Origin: Nocardia sp. BMG111209
GTDB lineage: Bacteria; Actinomycetota; Actinomycetes; Mycobacteriales; Mycobacteriaceae
Length of the DNA: 64,000 nucleotides
Direction of reading: 5' to 3'
Assembly (NCBI RefSeq): GCF_000381925.1
Contig: NZ_KB907307.1
Location: 2,294,001-2,358,000, forward strand
Below, piece after piece: positions 36,465-45,720 of the stretch. The position numbers were made by a program, and so were the translations under genes. Numbering within the stretch: position 1 is the first letter of the stretch; each line of letters begins with the position of its first letter. A model generated the notes under the pieces. The model was not told the DNA's origin, made no database searches, and saw nothing but the letters and a program-made list of their open reading frames with translations.

Positions 36465-38356
36465 AGGGGCCGGACCTCCTCGGGCTGTCCGTGCTGCTGG
36501 GGCTGACCATAATAGGGCTCGGCCGGAGCGGCGGGCTCCTCCGGCGTATTCGCCGTGATCAATTCACGCTGGGCGATCAGATCGTTCATATCCGTCCGGT
36601 GCGGCCGGGCCGGGTTGTGATGTTCGATCGAGCGGCGTACGGCGTCAGCGTACTCCCCCTCCCACCACGGCACGGTCCGTACCAGCGTCGCGGGCGCGCC
36701 GGAAGTGAACACGATGACCCGGCCGCGCGGCAGCGTGACCAGCGCGTTCACGTTGAAGGTGCGCGAGGAGCTCAGCGACCGCGAATAACTCTTGCCGCCC
36801 TTGGATTCCGACATGGACTGCGAGATGACCTCGTAGTCGCCGATCGCCTCGGACCGCTCGGTGAGGAAGTCGGTGTCGTCGATACCACTGCCGATGACCT
36901 TGATATTGGCCGCCGACCACAGCGCCTCCATCCCCGCGGCGCCCCAGCAGCGCACGCCCTGCGCCCAGGACTGGAGCACCGTCATCACGACGATGCCGCG
37001 AGAACCGAAGTGGCTGTACTGTTTCGGCAGATCCTTCCAGCGCACCACGTTGGCGGCCTCGTCCAGCACGGCCAGCAGCGGGACCGGCAGCCGGCCGCCG
37101 TAGGACCGCGAGGCCCGGCGCATCGCCACATCGATGATGGCCTCGGTCAGCGCGCTGACCAGCGGGCCGGCCGAACCACGGCCCTCCAGCGACAGGCTGT
37201 AGAGCGTGCCGTTGTCCTCGATGAAGTTCAACTCGTCCAACGGAACCCGGGTGACCGTGCCGCCGTCGTGCAGTGGGGTGCTGCCCGGCTGCAGCCAGCT
37301 GTGCACATTGGACAGCTTCAGGCAGCGCACCATCTTCTTGGCGGTGCCGAAAATGCCACTGCGCGTACGGGGGTCGACGTTGTACTGCGCGGACAGGCCG
37401 GAGGCGCTCAGGTGGAAATGGTCGCCCGCCGCACGCAGCACCTCGACCGGCTCCGGGTCGAGCGGATTGGTGACCCACTCCCACACCTGGGTGATCGGCT
37501 TGCCGTAGACGGCCGCCGCCAGGAACAGACCGGCCAGCAGATCCTCGGCCTCGGGATCGAAGAAGGAGTCACCCGCGTCGGAACCGCTGTCGGCGTCGGC
37601 GAAGTGGCCCGCCAGCCGGGCCGCGCGCATCTCCGCGCCCTCGTGCCGCGGGTCGACCCAGGACAACGGATCCCAGTACCAGCGCGGCTCCTCGCCCGCG
37701 ACACCGGTCGGGTCGAAGACGAACACCGGAGATCCCTTGGCCTCCCGCACATCCCGGGTCGCGTCCACCACGTCGCGCTTGTTCGAGGTGACGATCACCG
37801 GGCCGATCGCGGAGAGGATCGCCGGGATGACCCGCGAGGTCGACTTGCCCTGCCGCGGACCCCAGATATCGATGTGCAGATCCTCGTAGGATCCGTAGAG
37901 CATGACGCCGTCGGCCACCGAGATGCCGATCGGAATACCCGGCTCATCGTCCTCACCGAGGGTCTGGCCCAGTTGGGTGGCCTTCTCCCGCGCACCCGCT
38001 GCCGTGAGCGCCGCGATCGCGCCGCCGCTGCCCATGTGCTGGGCCTTGTCGTCGACCGGGAGCTTGCCCCGGCCGGCGCGCTTCTTCTTCTCCTTGCGCC
38101 AGACCCGGTAGGCCACATAGGCCGCGATGACCAGCAGCACGATCGCGGTGGACACCAGCGGCCAATGTATCTGCCCCTTGACCAACTGGATCACGATGGC
38201 GATCGGATTGACGGGGATGTTCTGCTTGGTCACCGACAGGGCATTACCGAGTTGTAGTGCCACCCACAGCGTGCCGAACGTGGCGAAACCGATGTACACC
38301 AAGATGAGCTGGTGATCGGGGCCCGGGACGGCCGGGTCCTGCAGCTTTTTCGCCAT
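36461..38356 (-). CDS. VirD4/TraG-family type IV coupling ATPase
   Basis: 631 residues. Two membrane segments at about 20-38 and 68-86 anchor the protein; the rest is cytoplasmic. Walker A is WGPRQGKSTS near residue 167; SNKRDVVDATRDVR and VFVFDPTG follow as in TraG/VirD4 proteins; Walker B is LLAVLDEAANV near 427, followed by SRGIVVMTVLQSWAQG. In type IV systems this hexameric ATPase recruits the substrate to the channel. A perfect AGGAGG ribosome site lies 7 bases upstream. The short C-terminal tail is Pro/Gln-rich (YYGQPQQHGQPEEVRPL). Confidence 0.92.
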   Translation of the reverse strand: MAKKLQDPAVPGPDHQLILVYIGFATFGTLWVALQLGNALSVTKQNIPVNPIAIVIQLVKGQIHWPLVSTAIVLLVIAAYVAYRVWRKEKKKRAGRGKLPVDDKAQHMGSGGAIAALTAAGAREKATQLGQTLGEDDEPGIPIGISVADGVMLYGSYEDLHIDIWGPRQGKSTSRVIPAILSAIGPVIVTSNKRDVVDATRDVREAKGSPVFVFDPTGVAGEEPRWYWDPLSWVDPRHEGAEMRAARLAGHFADADSGSDAGDSFFDPEAEDLLAGLFLAAAVYGKPITQVWEWVTNPLDPEPVEVLRAAGDHFHLSASGLSAQYNVDPRTRSGIFGTAKKMVRCLKLSNVHSWLQPGSTPLHDGGTVTRVPLDELNFIEDNGTLYSLSLEGRGSAGPLVSALTEAIIDVAMRRASRSYGGRLPVPLLAVLDEAANVVRWKDLPKQYSHFGSRGIVVMTVLQSWAQGVRCWGAAGMEALWSAANIKVIGSGIDDTDFLTERSEAIGDYEVISQSMSESKGGKSYSRSLSSSRTFNVNALVTLPRGRVIVFTSGAPATLVRTVPWWEGEYADAVRRSIEHHNPARPHRTDMNDLIAQRELITANTPEEPAAPAEPYYGQPQQHGQPEEVRPL

Positions 38357-38398
38357 CTGGAACCTCCTGTGGTGGTTCGAACTGTGTTCTCTTGCCGC

Positions 38399-38974
38399 TC
38401 AGCGGAATCCGTCGAGCCGCCAGCCGTCCGGCGTGCGGACGACGGTGGCGATGACCGTCGACGGTGGCAGCGATTCCCGCCGCCCGTCGGGATAGACGAC
38501 GGTCTGCTCGATTCCGATCTTGTACTGCTCGTGGTCCGGATCGCTCACCGGCGCCTTCTCCCCGGACGCGAAGGTGAAGGCCTCGACGTGCGCACCCGCC
38601 CGACCCCAATCCGCCCATTGCAGCGACGGTTTCGGCGTCTCGACCCCGCTCGGCGGGGTGTCCAGGGTACGGATCAGGCTCGGCCCCAGCCACTTCCGGG
38701 CCCGGGCCAGTGACGCGCCCGGGGCCTCCGTGGCCGGTACCCAGGTGTAGACCTGTTGCAACGCCGCCACCGCGACCCCGTCCGGCGTGCTCGGATCCGG
38801 TGCGGGCACGGCCGCCAGCTGACGGGTGGTGGAGGTGGGCGACTCGGCCGGCGATCCGCTATCGGAGCTGCCGCAGGCACCGGCCAGCGTCGTGACGCTC
38901 CCCATCAGCATCACCCCCAGGATCGCGCGTCGTGCCGTCACCTTCCAGGCTATCCGGCCGGACCGACACCTCAC
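38399..38974 (-). CDS. Lipoprotein of the secretion locus
   Basis: 191 residues with a lipoprotein signal: basic start, hydrophobic stretch and lipobox LAGAC at about 31-35, followed by a Ser/Thr/Pro linker (GSSDSGSPAESPTSTTRQ). The mature part from about 60 has a helix-rich half with WVPATEAPGASLARARKWLG and a beta-rich half ending in TVIATVVRTPDGWRLDGFR, the layout of NTF2/VirB8-like accessory domains. That fold suggestion is inference. Its start overlaps the hydrolase stop by four bases. Likely anchored on the outer face of the membrane near the channel. Confidence 0.8.
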   Translation of the reverse strand: MRCRSGRIAWKVTARRAILGVMLMGSVTTLAGACGSSDSGSPAESPTSTTRQLAAVPAPDPSTPDGVAVAALQQVYTWVPATEAPGASLARARKWLGPSLIRTLDTPPSGVETPKPSLQWADWGRAGAHVEAFTFASGEKAPVSDPDHEQYKIGIEQTVVYPDGRRESLPPSTVIATVVRTPDGWRLDGFR

Positions 38975-40656
38975 AGCACCCTCCGCAATCGCGCGTCGCC
39001 GGGCACCGGAACCTCGCTCACACCGGAGGGGTCCGCGGACCGGATCATCATGCCCTCACCGACATATACGCCGACCTCCGACGGGCCGCGCACCCCGAAC
39101 CGGGAGAACACCAGATCGCCCGGCTGCGCGCGGCTCATCGGCACCTCTCCGCCTGCCTCCCACTGCTGTTCGGCGGTGCGCGGCAGGGTCACCGTGCCGG
39201 CCGAGGCGGCGAAGACCGCGGCCGAGGTGAGGCCGGGCCCGTCCAGCCCGCCACCGGTCGGACCCTCCGGACCGCCTCCGCCCCATACGTACGGCGTGCC
39301 CAGGAACTGTTGCGCGGCGGCCAGGATCTCCTGGCCACCGGCCCGGCCGTCGGGCTGGAACCGGCCGGTCGACCCCGGCGCCCGGTACTGCGGTTCCATC
39401 GCGAGGATGTTCGCCACGTACGGCTGGGTTTCGGACAAGTGCGCGGGCACCTGGTTCGGCATACCGCCGGAGGCCAGCACCGCGCCCTCGCCGGCGTTGT
39501 AGGCCGCCAGGGCCAGCGGCACGACATCGCCGTGCACCTTGCCCTCACCGATCCAGTGCTCGATGCGATGCGCCAGCGAGCACATGTACCGGCCCTGCGC
39601 GATGATCGCGTCGCCGTCGTCCCAGAGGCTCGGATTGCCGTTGCCCTCCACGTCGAGCAGATACGGTTTGCCGTCGTCCGGATCGATGGACGCCGCGGTG
39701 CCGGGCAGGAATTGGGCCAGGCCCTGCGCGCCGGCCGGTGAGGTCAGCCCGCGCCGGAAACCGGACTCCTGCCGGCCCTGCGCGGCCAGGATCGAGGGGG
39801 TGATCTCGGGACACAGCGAGCCCGCGCGCCGGTACCACAGCTCCAGTTCGGCGGGCACCTTGCCCGCGGCCAGTGCGCCGCCGGCGGTGCCGAAACCCCG
39901 GGCGCACAACGGATTCGCCGAGAACGGCCAGGCGCCGGCGGATTCCGGGGTGGGTGCCCCGTCCAGCCACGGCAGCGGATCGATCTGGTGACCGCCGGCG
40001 AACCGCCCGCCCGGCACGATCTCGAAATGCAAATGGGCGCCGGTGGATTCACCCGCCGAACCAACCGCGCCGATCTGATCGCCGGCGTGCACCTGCTGTC
40101 CGGTGCGCACCCGGATCCCGCTGTCCCACTCGTGCCCGTACACCGCGGAGAACGGCCGGCCGTTGACGTCCACCGAGTCGATCACGATCCAGTTGCCGAA
40201 TCCGGTCGCCGGTCCCGCGGCCACCACGGTGCCGTCGGCCACCGAATAGATCGCGGTGCCGTCGGGCGCGGCCAGGTCGACCCCGAGATGGGTGCCGTTG
40301 CGCGCGCCGAACGGATCGGAGATGAAGAACGAACCCTGCGGCAACGGCCAGCTGCGCCGGATCGGGCCCAGCCCCGAGGCGAGCGACGCGGTCCGGGTGA
40401 TCGCCGAATTCGATGCCGCCGCAGGCACATTCGCCGCACCGGGGGCGGGCGTCGGGGTGCTCGGGGCGGTGGCGGTCGCCGAACCCTCGGCACGCACGGA
40501 CGACGGGGCGCCGTCCGAGGGCTGCACGGTGGTGGGGGTGACCGTCGGCTGATCGGCGCACTGGTCCTCGACCGCGGGCAGCACGATCACCACGACCAGG
40601 ACGATCATCGCGATCACGGTCCCGATGCCCACCCACAGCAGCGTTTTCGCGTTCAC
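38971..40656 (-). CDS. Three-domain cell-wall hydrolase: M23 peptidase, lytic transglycosylase and degenerate NlpC/P60
   Basis: 561 residues, VirB1-like in role. An N-terminal membrane helix (about 7-28) is followed by a Pro/Thr linker. M23 domain at about 105-225, with zinc ligands in THLGVD near 122 and HLHF near 207, so probably active. Soluble lytic transglycosylase domain at about 280-430, with the catalytic glutamate in QGRQESGF near 296. NlpC/P60-like domain at about 445-561: YVWGG is present, but DCSGL is replaced by DGPGL and the histidine motif by EVGVYVG, so the cysteine and histidine are both missing. It presumably opens the wall for the secretion channel. Confidence 0.9.
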   Translation of the reverse strand: MNAKTLLWVGIGTVIAMIVLVVVIVLPAVEDQCADQPTVTPTTVQPSDGAPSSVRAEGSATATAPSTPTPAPGAANVPAAASNSAITRTASLASGLGPIRRSWPLPQGSFFISDPFGARNGTHLGVDLAAPDGTAIYSVADGTVVAAGPATGFGNWIVIDSVDVNGRPFSAVYGHEWDSGIRVRTGQQVHAGDQIGAVGSAGESTGAHLHFEIVPGGRFAGGHQIDPLPWLDGAPTPESAGAWPFSANPLCARGFGTAGGALAAGKVPAELELWYRRAGSLCPEITPSILAAQGRQESGFRRGLTSPAGAQGLAQFLPGTAASIDPDDGKPYLLDVEGNGNPSLWDDGDAIIAQGRYMCSLAHRIEHWIGEGKVHGDVVPLALAAYNAGEGAVLASGGMPNQVPAHLSETQPYVANILAMEPQYRAPGSTGRFQPDGRAGGQEILAAAQQFLGTPYVWGGGGPEGPTGGGLDGPGLTSAAVFAASAGTVTLPRTAEQQWEAGGEVPMSRAQPGDLVFSRFGVRGPSEVGVYVGEGMMIRSADPSGVSEVPVPGDARLRRVL

Positions 40657-40732
40657 CGCACCCCCGGCGGGTCGGCGCGGCGGAGCACCGCGCGAGGGGC
40701 GACCGGATCGGCCGCGGTGCGGGTGGCACGGG

Positions 40733-41041
40733 TCATGTCTGGTGTTCGGCTTCGTTCAGGGATTCGACGAGGGTGCGGTTCATCTCGGCGGCGGCCGCCA
40801 GCTGCTGCTGTAACAGCGCCACCTTCCGGCGTAACGCCGCGGCGTCCATGCGGTCCAGGCCCGCCTCCTCCGCGGCGCGGACCCAGTTGCGTACCGAGTT
40901 GGTGTGCACGCCGATCTGTTCGGCCACCACCCGGCACGCCTCGGACTCGCTGCGCAGCGTGCCGGTCAGCGCGAGCACCTGTTCCACCGCCGCCTCCCGG
41001 ACCCGCGGCGAAACTCTTCGATACGATCTGTGCGGCATCAT
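40733..41041 (-). CDS. IS3-family OrfA-like helix-turn-helix protein embedded in the operon
   Basis: 102 residues. The first half reads like the HTH_Tnp_1 domain of IS3 OrfA (RVREAAVEQVLAL; AEQIGVHTNSVRNWVRAAE near 41-60), and the second half is a leucine-zipper-like coiled coil (LRRKVALLQQQLAAAAEMNRTL). No OrfB transposase, frameshift site or terminal inverted repeats are nearby, and the ATG overlaps the VirB4-like stop (ATGATG), so it is read as part of the operon. It may be a domesticated DNA-binding regulator. Alternatively it is a remnant, but the intact frame and coupling argue against that. Confidence 0.82.
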   Translation of the reverse strand: MMPHRSYRRVSPRVREAAVEQVLALTGTLRSESEACRVVAEQIGVHTNSVRNWVRAAEEAGLDRMDAAALRRKVALLQQQLAAAAEMNRTLVESLNEAEHQT

Positions 41042-44000
41042 GCGACGTTCCCCTCGTCTCCGCCCGGACCGGCCGTGCCGTCGTCCCCGCCGGTGGGCGC
41101 CTCCTCGTCCATCTCGTAATCCATTGCGCCCTCGGCGGTTCCGCCGAACTCACTGAACCGCTGATTGGTCTCGTGAATCCCGCTTTCCTGCTCGGACGGG
41201 GTGAAGTTCATGTGGAACGGGATGCCCGGCCGCCGATCCTCGCCGACCTTCAGCAGGAATTTGCCGGTGCCGGGGGCCGGCGGCCGGATCTGGCCCGGCT
41301 TGAGCGCCTCGCCCGTCAACGCCTGCGGCGCAGACCATCCGGTGACCATCTCCTCCTCCGCGGAGGTGAAGGGCACCGTCGAATCGAGGCGCTTGATCTC
41401 CTCGGGCGGCAGCGCGCCGAAGATCTTGGCGCGCGCGCGTTCCAGGAAGCCGAGCGCCTTCGCGATCGCGGCCTCCGAACCGAGCGACTGCAGATCCTTG
41501 ATGGTGTGGCTGATCATGATCAACGAGGTGGCGATGGACCGCTGCAGACGGGTCAGCTCGTCGACGCGGTCGACCATGAAGTCACCCAGGCCCAGCACCT
41601 GCCACAGCTCGTCCATCACGACCTGGAAGTAGCGCTGCGGGCCCATCTCGGCGTCGGCGAGCACGTGCGCGGCCTCCACCGAGGCGAAACCGTCGGCCCA
41701 GCAGGCCAGCATCACGGCGGCCTTGAGTTTCTTGTCGCCGTTGGGGATGTGCGAGACGTCGATGCACACCGCGACCGCCGACGTATCGATCGGCGTCGTG
41801 GTCTGCCCGTTGAACACCGCGCCGAACGGGCCCTGGGTGAGCGCGCGCAGCGACCGCCGGAGGTTCTTGATCGCCTCCTGGTACTCGTCCGGATTGTCCG
41901 CGCCGGCGTCGAGCATGAGCTCGTCGCCGCCGTCGATGATCACCTCGAGCAGGTGTTCCATGATCGGCGGCCGGTCCGGGGTGAAGCCGCTGCCCTCGCG
42001 GTACAGGATGCGCAACGCGGTGGAGATCAGCGTCTCCTCGAAGTCCGCGACGCGCGCGCCACGCACCAGCTCCACCAGGCCCGCGATCAGCGTGACCTGA
42101 CGGGCGCGCAGTTCCTGGATCACCTGCACCTGCAACGCCGGGAGGTCGTCCAGCATCGGCACGATGGAACCGAGCACGCCCGCGGCCAGCGGGTTGACCT
42201 GACCGTGCCCGTATCCGAGGTCGATGACCTGGCCGCCGACCACCTCCACCAGGCGCCGGTAGTCGGGTTTGACGTCGGCGAGGATCAGCGGCGTGATGCC
42301 CTGCGCGACACCGCCGAGCACGATCCGCCGGACCAATGACGACTTGCCGAAACCGTTGAGCCCCAGCACGAACAGGCTCGGCGCGGTGATGAAGCTGCCG
42401 CGCATGAACCAGTTCATCGGGTCGAAGCAGACCGGTGCGCCGGTGTGCAGATGCGAGCCGAGCGGGGTGCCGATCAGCGGCGCGCCGGCGCCGACCGACC
42501 ACGGCCACAGGCCCGCGACCTGCGCGGTGGTGGCACGGTACTCGACCGGGCGGCCGACCACGTTCATCCGGCCGCCGCCCTCGCCGATATAGCCGCGATC
42601 GGTGAGTTGCAGTGTCTCCCGGTCGAATTCGTCCTCGACGATGGATTCGGTGCGGGCGAGCGCGTTGACCCGGCGCAGGTCGTCGGTGCGGAGCCGGAAC
42701 GCCGCCCAGCCCGCCCGCAGGCCGCTGCGCTCACGGGCCACGGCCTCCAGCTGAGCACGGGCGATATCGTCGAGCAGGGGCGGCCCCTGCTTCTTCTTCG
42801 GCTTGGCGGGCTTGCGCTTGACCGGGCGGTCGCCCGGCGGCGGGGCAGCGGCGTCCCGGCCGCCGCGGCCCGATCGGCCGGAGTCGGGAAGTCCGATGCG
42901 GCCCTGCGTTTTCCGGCCGGGCTCGAGCTGACCGTAGGGTTTGCGCTCCGCGCGCGGACCGCCGACGCGGCCGGACGGCGGCAGGCTGCGATTGCCGGTG
43001 TCCCGGCCCTCCGCACCCGCCTCGCCGCGGCCGGTGGTGCGCCGCGGCTCACCACCCGTGCGGCGCGCGCCCTCGCCGGAACCCGGGCGGCGGGCCGGAC
43101 GGTGATCGTGCGAATCGTCGATTCCCTTGCGGCGCTGCGCGTTCCGTACGCCATCGGGCCCTCCGGAATTCGCCGCGGACACCGAGCGCTCGACGTCGTC
43201 GCGACGCGCGGGCAGCCTGCGGTCGGCGGCCTCGGAATCCGCTGCGGACCGGCGGGTCACGGCCCTGGTCTCCCCGGTGTCGGAGGCACGGCGAGGGCGC
43301 TGCGAGGTTCCGGGCGGGGTCTCCGCATTCCCCACAGGGTGGTGTGAGCGCGGCGAACCCCCGGCCGCGCCTTCCCCATTCCCGTCAGGGTGGTGCGAGC
43401 GCGGCGAACTCCCCGCTGCGCCTTCCCCATTCTCGTCAGGATGAGGTGAGCGCTGCGATCCTCCGGACCGACCCTCCACGCCCCCGGCAGGATGTTGTGA
43501 ACGCTGCAATCCCTCGGACGGGGACGCCGAGTTGCCGACTGCGTGGCGTGAACGCTGCGAACTCCCGGCCGTTCCCGCCACGCTCTCGCCGGGCTGGTGC
43601 GAGCGCGTCGAGTTCCCCACGGGACTGTCCGCGTTCCCCTGTGGGCGCCGCGGACTTCCGGCCGCACCCTCGTGTGGACGCTGCGAGGTTCCAGCCGAGC
43701 CGTCCGCGTTCCCGACGGGCCGGTGCGGGCTCTCGGCCGGACCGTCCTCGGGGTGCGGGCGGCGCGAATTCCCTGCTGGGACTTCGGTATTGCCGGTCGC
43801 ATCGTGATGCTGCGACGCTTCGGCGGGTGTCGCGCCGGTGTCGGCGTGGCGGCGGGACCGCTGCGGGGCCTCGGCCGGTATCCCGGGATCCACCGGCCGA
43901 CGGCGCGCCTGCTCCCCGGTGGGGGCAGGTTCGGTGCCGTCGACGAATTCCGCTGTGGGAGCGGGGGTTTCGACTGCGACGCCGGACGGTGCCCGGACCT

Positions 44001-44220
44001 CGCCGCGCCGGGCCGGGCGGACCGGGGCGTCGTCCCAGTCGGCGGGTTGTCCGGCGCGTGGTTCACCGGGCGTGTACGACTCGATGGCCCAGCCCTTTTC
44101 GCCGTCGCGCGGCGGTGTACGCCGCGGCGGCAACGGATTCTCCGGATCCACGACCCGGTCGCCGTAGCGCGGGGGTTCACCGCGATACCGGACCGGCGGC
44201 TCGCCGAACTCACTCGCCAT
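41038..44220 (-). CDS. VirB4/TraC-family secretion ATPase with a long repeat-rich N-terminus
   Basis: 1060 residues. From about 480 onwards is the ATPase: LDDIARAQLEAVARERSG, an N-terminal regulatory part, then Walker A GLNGFGKSSL near 621-630, Walker B-like VVMDELWQVLGLGDFM near 865 and ISHTIKDLQSLGS shortly after. VirB4 proteins energise substrate transfer and pilus assembly at the inner face. The first 480 residues are hydrophilic, predicted disordered, with 17-20-residue repeats (such as GNGEGAAGSSPRSHHPD) and Arg/Pro-rich blocks; typical VirB4 proteins lack this. It follows the SCO6880-like gene by 6 bases. Confidence 0.92.
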   Translation of the reverse strand: MASEFGEPPVRYRGEPPRYGDRVVDPENPLPPRRTPPRDGEKGWAIESYTPGEPRAGQPADWDDAPVRPARRGEVRAPSGVAVETPAPTAEFVDGTEPAPTGEQARRRPVDPGIPAEAPQRSRRHADTGATPAEASQHHDATGNTEVPAGNSRRPHPEDGPAESPHRPVGNADGSAGTSQRPHEGAAGSPRRPQGNADSPVGNSTRSHQPGESVAGTAGSSQRSRHAVGNSASPSEGLQRSQHPAGGVEGRSGGSQRSPHPDENGEGAAGSSPRSHHPDGNGEGAAGGSPRSHHPVGNAETPPGTSQRPRRASDTGETRAVTRRSAADSEAADRRLPARRDDVERSVSAANSGGPDGVRNAQRRKGIDDSHDHRPARRPGSGEGARRTGGEPRRTTGRGEAGAEGRDTGNRSLPPSGRVGGPRAERKPYGQLEPGRKTQGRIGLPDSGRSGRGGRDAAAPPPGDRPVKRKPAKPKKKQGPPLLDDIARAQLEAVARERSGLRAGWAAFRLRTDDLRRVNALARTESIVEDEFDRETLQLTDRGYIGEGGGRMNVVGRPVEYRATTAQVAGLWPWSVGAGAPLIGTPLGSHLHTGAPVCFDPMNWFMRGSFITAPSLFVLGLNGFGKSSLVRRIVLGGVAQGITPLILADVKPDYRRLVEVVGGQVIDLGYGHGQVNPLAAGVLGSIVPMLDDLPALQVQVIQELRARQVTLIAGLVELVRGARVADFEETLISTALRILYREGSGFTPDRPPIMEHLLEVIIDGGDELMLDAGADNPDEYQEAIKNLRRSLRALTQGPFGAVFNGQTTTPIDTSAVAVCIDVSHIPNGDKKLKAAVMLACWADGFASVEAAHVLADAEMGPQRYFQVVMDELWQVLGLGDFMVDRVDELTRLQRSIATSLIMISHTIKDLQSLGSEAAIAKALGFLERARAKIFGALPPEEIKRLDSTVPFTSAEEEMVTGWSAPQALTGEALKPGQIRPPAPGTGKFLLKVGEDRRPGIPFHMNFTPSEQESGIHETNQRFSEFGGTAEGAMDYEMDEEAPTGGDDGTAGPGGDEGNVA
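43300..43790 (-). repeat. Degenerate in-frame repeats in the VirB4-like gene
   Basis: About eight imperfect units of roughly 51-66 bases encode variants of a G-N-x-E-x-x-x-G-x-S-x-R-S-H module. Two neighbouring units (GNGEGAAGSSPRSHHPD type) are nearly identical, which suggests recent duplication. Limits are approximate. Confidence 0.65.
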
Positions 44221-44226
44221 GATCGA

Positions 44227-45720
44227 TCACCCCGCCAGAGCCTTGGGAATTGTCGCGTGTTCCGGCAGGATCACCCCGCACCCGAGCGATGCCGCGAACG
44301 CGGCTGCCTGGTAGCGGTAGCAACGCCGGATCCTCAAGCGCGCCTGGGTCGACAGGTCGCGCGTGATCGCCTCGACGCGCGGCAGATCGCCGCGCAGGGG
44401 TTCGGTGATGGTCACCAGCACGCCGAACCGGGTCACGCCGTGCCCGCGGGCCTGCTCCTCGCGGGCCTGCTGGGTGGCGCCGACGCGCAGCGTGGCCGCG
44501 GCGGAGACCACACCGCGTTCGCTCTGCTGGGCCACCAGCGCGTTCTTGTAGTCGTCGTCGACGATCTCGGCGGCGTCGGCGGCCGAGTGCGGCCGGTACA
44601 CGATGGCGATCCGCTTGCGCGGCACCTCGGGATTGGGGGCCAGCAGCCGCTGCAGCACCCGCTCGTCCACCGCGCCCTCCGGCGCCATGTCCATCTCCCA
44701 GGTCACCGAGCGGCCACCGTCGTGCAGGAAGTGGTCCCAGCGCTCCTCGTGCGAGATCGGCCCGGCGTCCGCCCAGTCGAGGCCGTGGCCGCCGGGCTCA
44801 CCGACGGCGACCTCCAGATCCGCTTGTGCCGCAGGATCGTAACTGCGGCGGATGAAGGCGATCACCTCGTCCGCCGACATCGGCTGCGAGCGGACGCCCG
44901 CCTCCGCCAGTGCCGCGCAGATACCGGGCAGCCGGCGGCCGATCTCGACGGCCTCCTCGGCCGGATTCTTGCGGCGCTCGGCCGTGGTCGCCTTGAACGT
45001 GATCGCCACCCGCGGCAGCAATTGCACACGCTCCTGCGGCAATTCGGTCGCCAGCTCGTACATGATCTGCTGGGCCAGCGCGGGCGCGTCCGGATGGGTG
45101 ATCGTCGAGACCTCGGTGAGCAACCGGTTGCCGGTCTCCGGCACGGTGTCGATCACCGGCACCACCGCGATGATGTCGGAGGTCTGCCCCAGCGAGGCCA
45201 GGAAGGTGCCCCAGGCGGACACCCACCGGTCGATGACCGGCTGGTCCACCGCCTCGTGCCCCTGCGGCCAGGCCCGCAACACCACGGTGTACTGGGCGAA
45301 CTGGGGCAGGTGGATCATCCCGAAGCTGTAGCCGCCCGCGTCGATACCCTCGTAGAGCTTCGACGGCGCCATCAACCCGGGCAGCCGGGCCACGCCGCCG
45401 GGGATCCGCGAGAACCGGCCGCCCCGATAGACGTGCTCGCCGTTGCTGCGTCCCCGCAACCAATGGAACATCATCAATCCCGTCTCGTAGCCGGAGCGGC
45501 CCCCGGTCCGCCACACCAGTGGAACCATCACGACCGCACCGATTCCCGCGACGAAGAACGCGGGCTTGGGACCGGCCACCAGTGCGGTCAGCAGGGCCGA
45601 GATCACCACGACGAAGCCGAGGACGGTCTCCCCCCACCGCAGGCCGAAAAGGCCTGCGCTGCGGGGCTTCTGCCACAAACCGTACGAGCGGTGCTCGTAC
45701 CCGTCGCTCGTCATCGTCAT
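44227..45720 (-). CDS. SCO6880-family (PrgI/VirB3-like) type IV secretion component
   Basis: 497 residues. Two hydrophobic segments at about 29-47 and 50-68 near the N-terminus resemble PrgI/VirB3; the large remainder is cytoplasmic and resembles the N-terminal part of VirB4-like proteins, with VVLRAWPQGHEAVDQP and ITFKATTAERRKNPAEEA. Members of this family are found beside VirB4-like genes in Streptomyces and other actinobacterial conjugation-type loci. It overlaps the VirB6-like stop by four bases, so stoichiometric production is likely. Confidence 0.88.
   Translation of the reverse strand: MTMTSDGYEHRSYGLWQKPRSAGLFGLRWGETVLGFVVVISALLTALVAGPKPAFFVAGIGAVVMVPLVWRTGGRSGYETGLMMFHWLRGRSNGEHVYRGGRFSRIPGGVARLPGLMAPSKLYEGIDAGGYSFGMIHLPQFAQYTVVLRAWPQGHEAVDQPVIDRWVSAWGTFLASLGQTSDIIAVVPVIDTVPETGNRLLTEVSTITHPDAPALAQQIMYELATELPQERVQLLPRVAITFKATTAERRKNPAEEAVEIGRRLPGICAALAEAGVRSQPMSADEVIAFIRRSYDPAAQADLEVAVGEPGGHGLDWADAGPISHEERWDHFLHDGGRSVTWEMDMAPEGAVDERVLQRLLAPNPEVPRKRIAIVYRPHSAADAAEIVDDDYKNALVAQQSERGVVSAAATLRVGATQQAREEQARGHGVTRFGVLVTITEPLRGDLPRVEAITRDLSTQARLRIRRCYRYQAAAFAASLGCGVILPEHATIPKALAG

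Noticed and set aside
40733..41041. Active insertion sequence (IS3) in the secretion locus
   Set aside because: Only an OrfA-like gene is present; no OrfB, terminal inverted repeats or target duplication, and the gene is translationally coupled to its neighbour.
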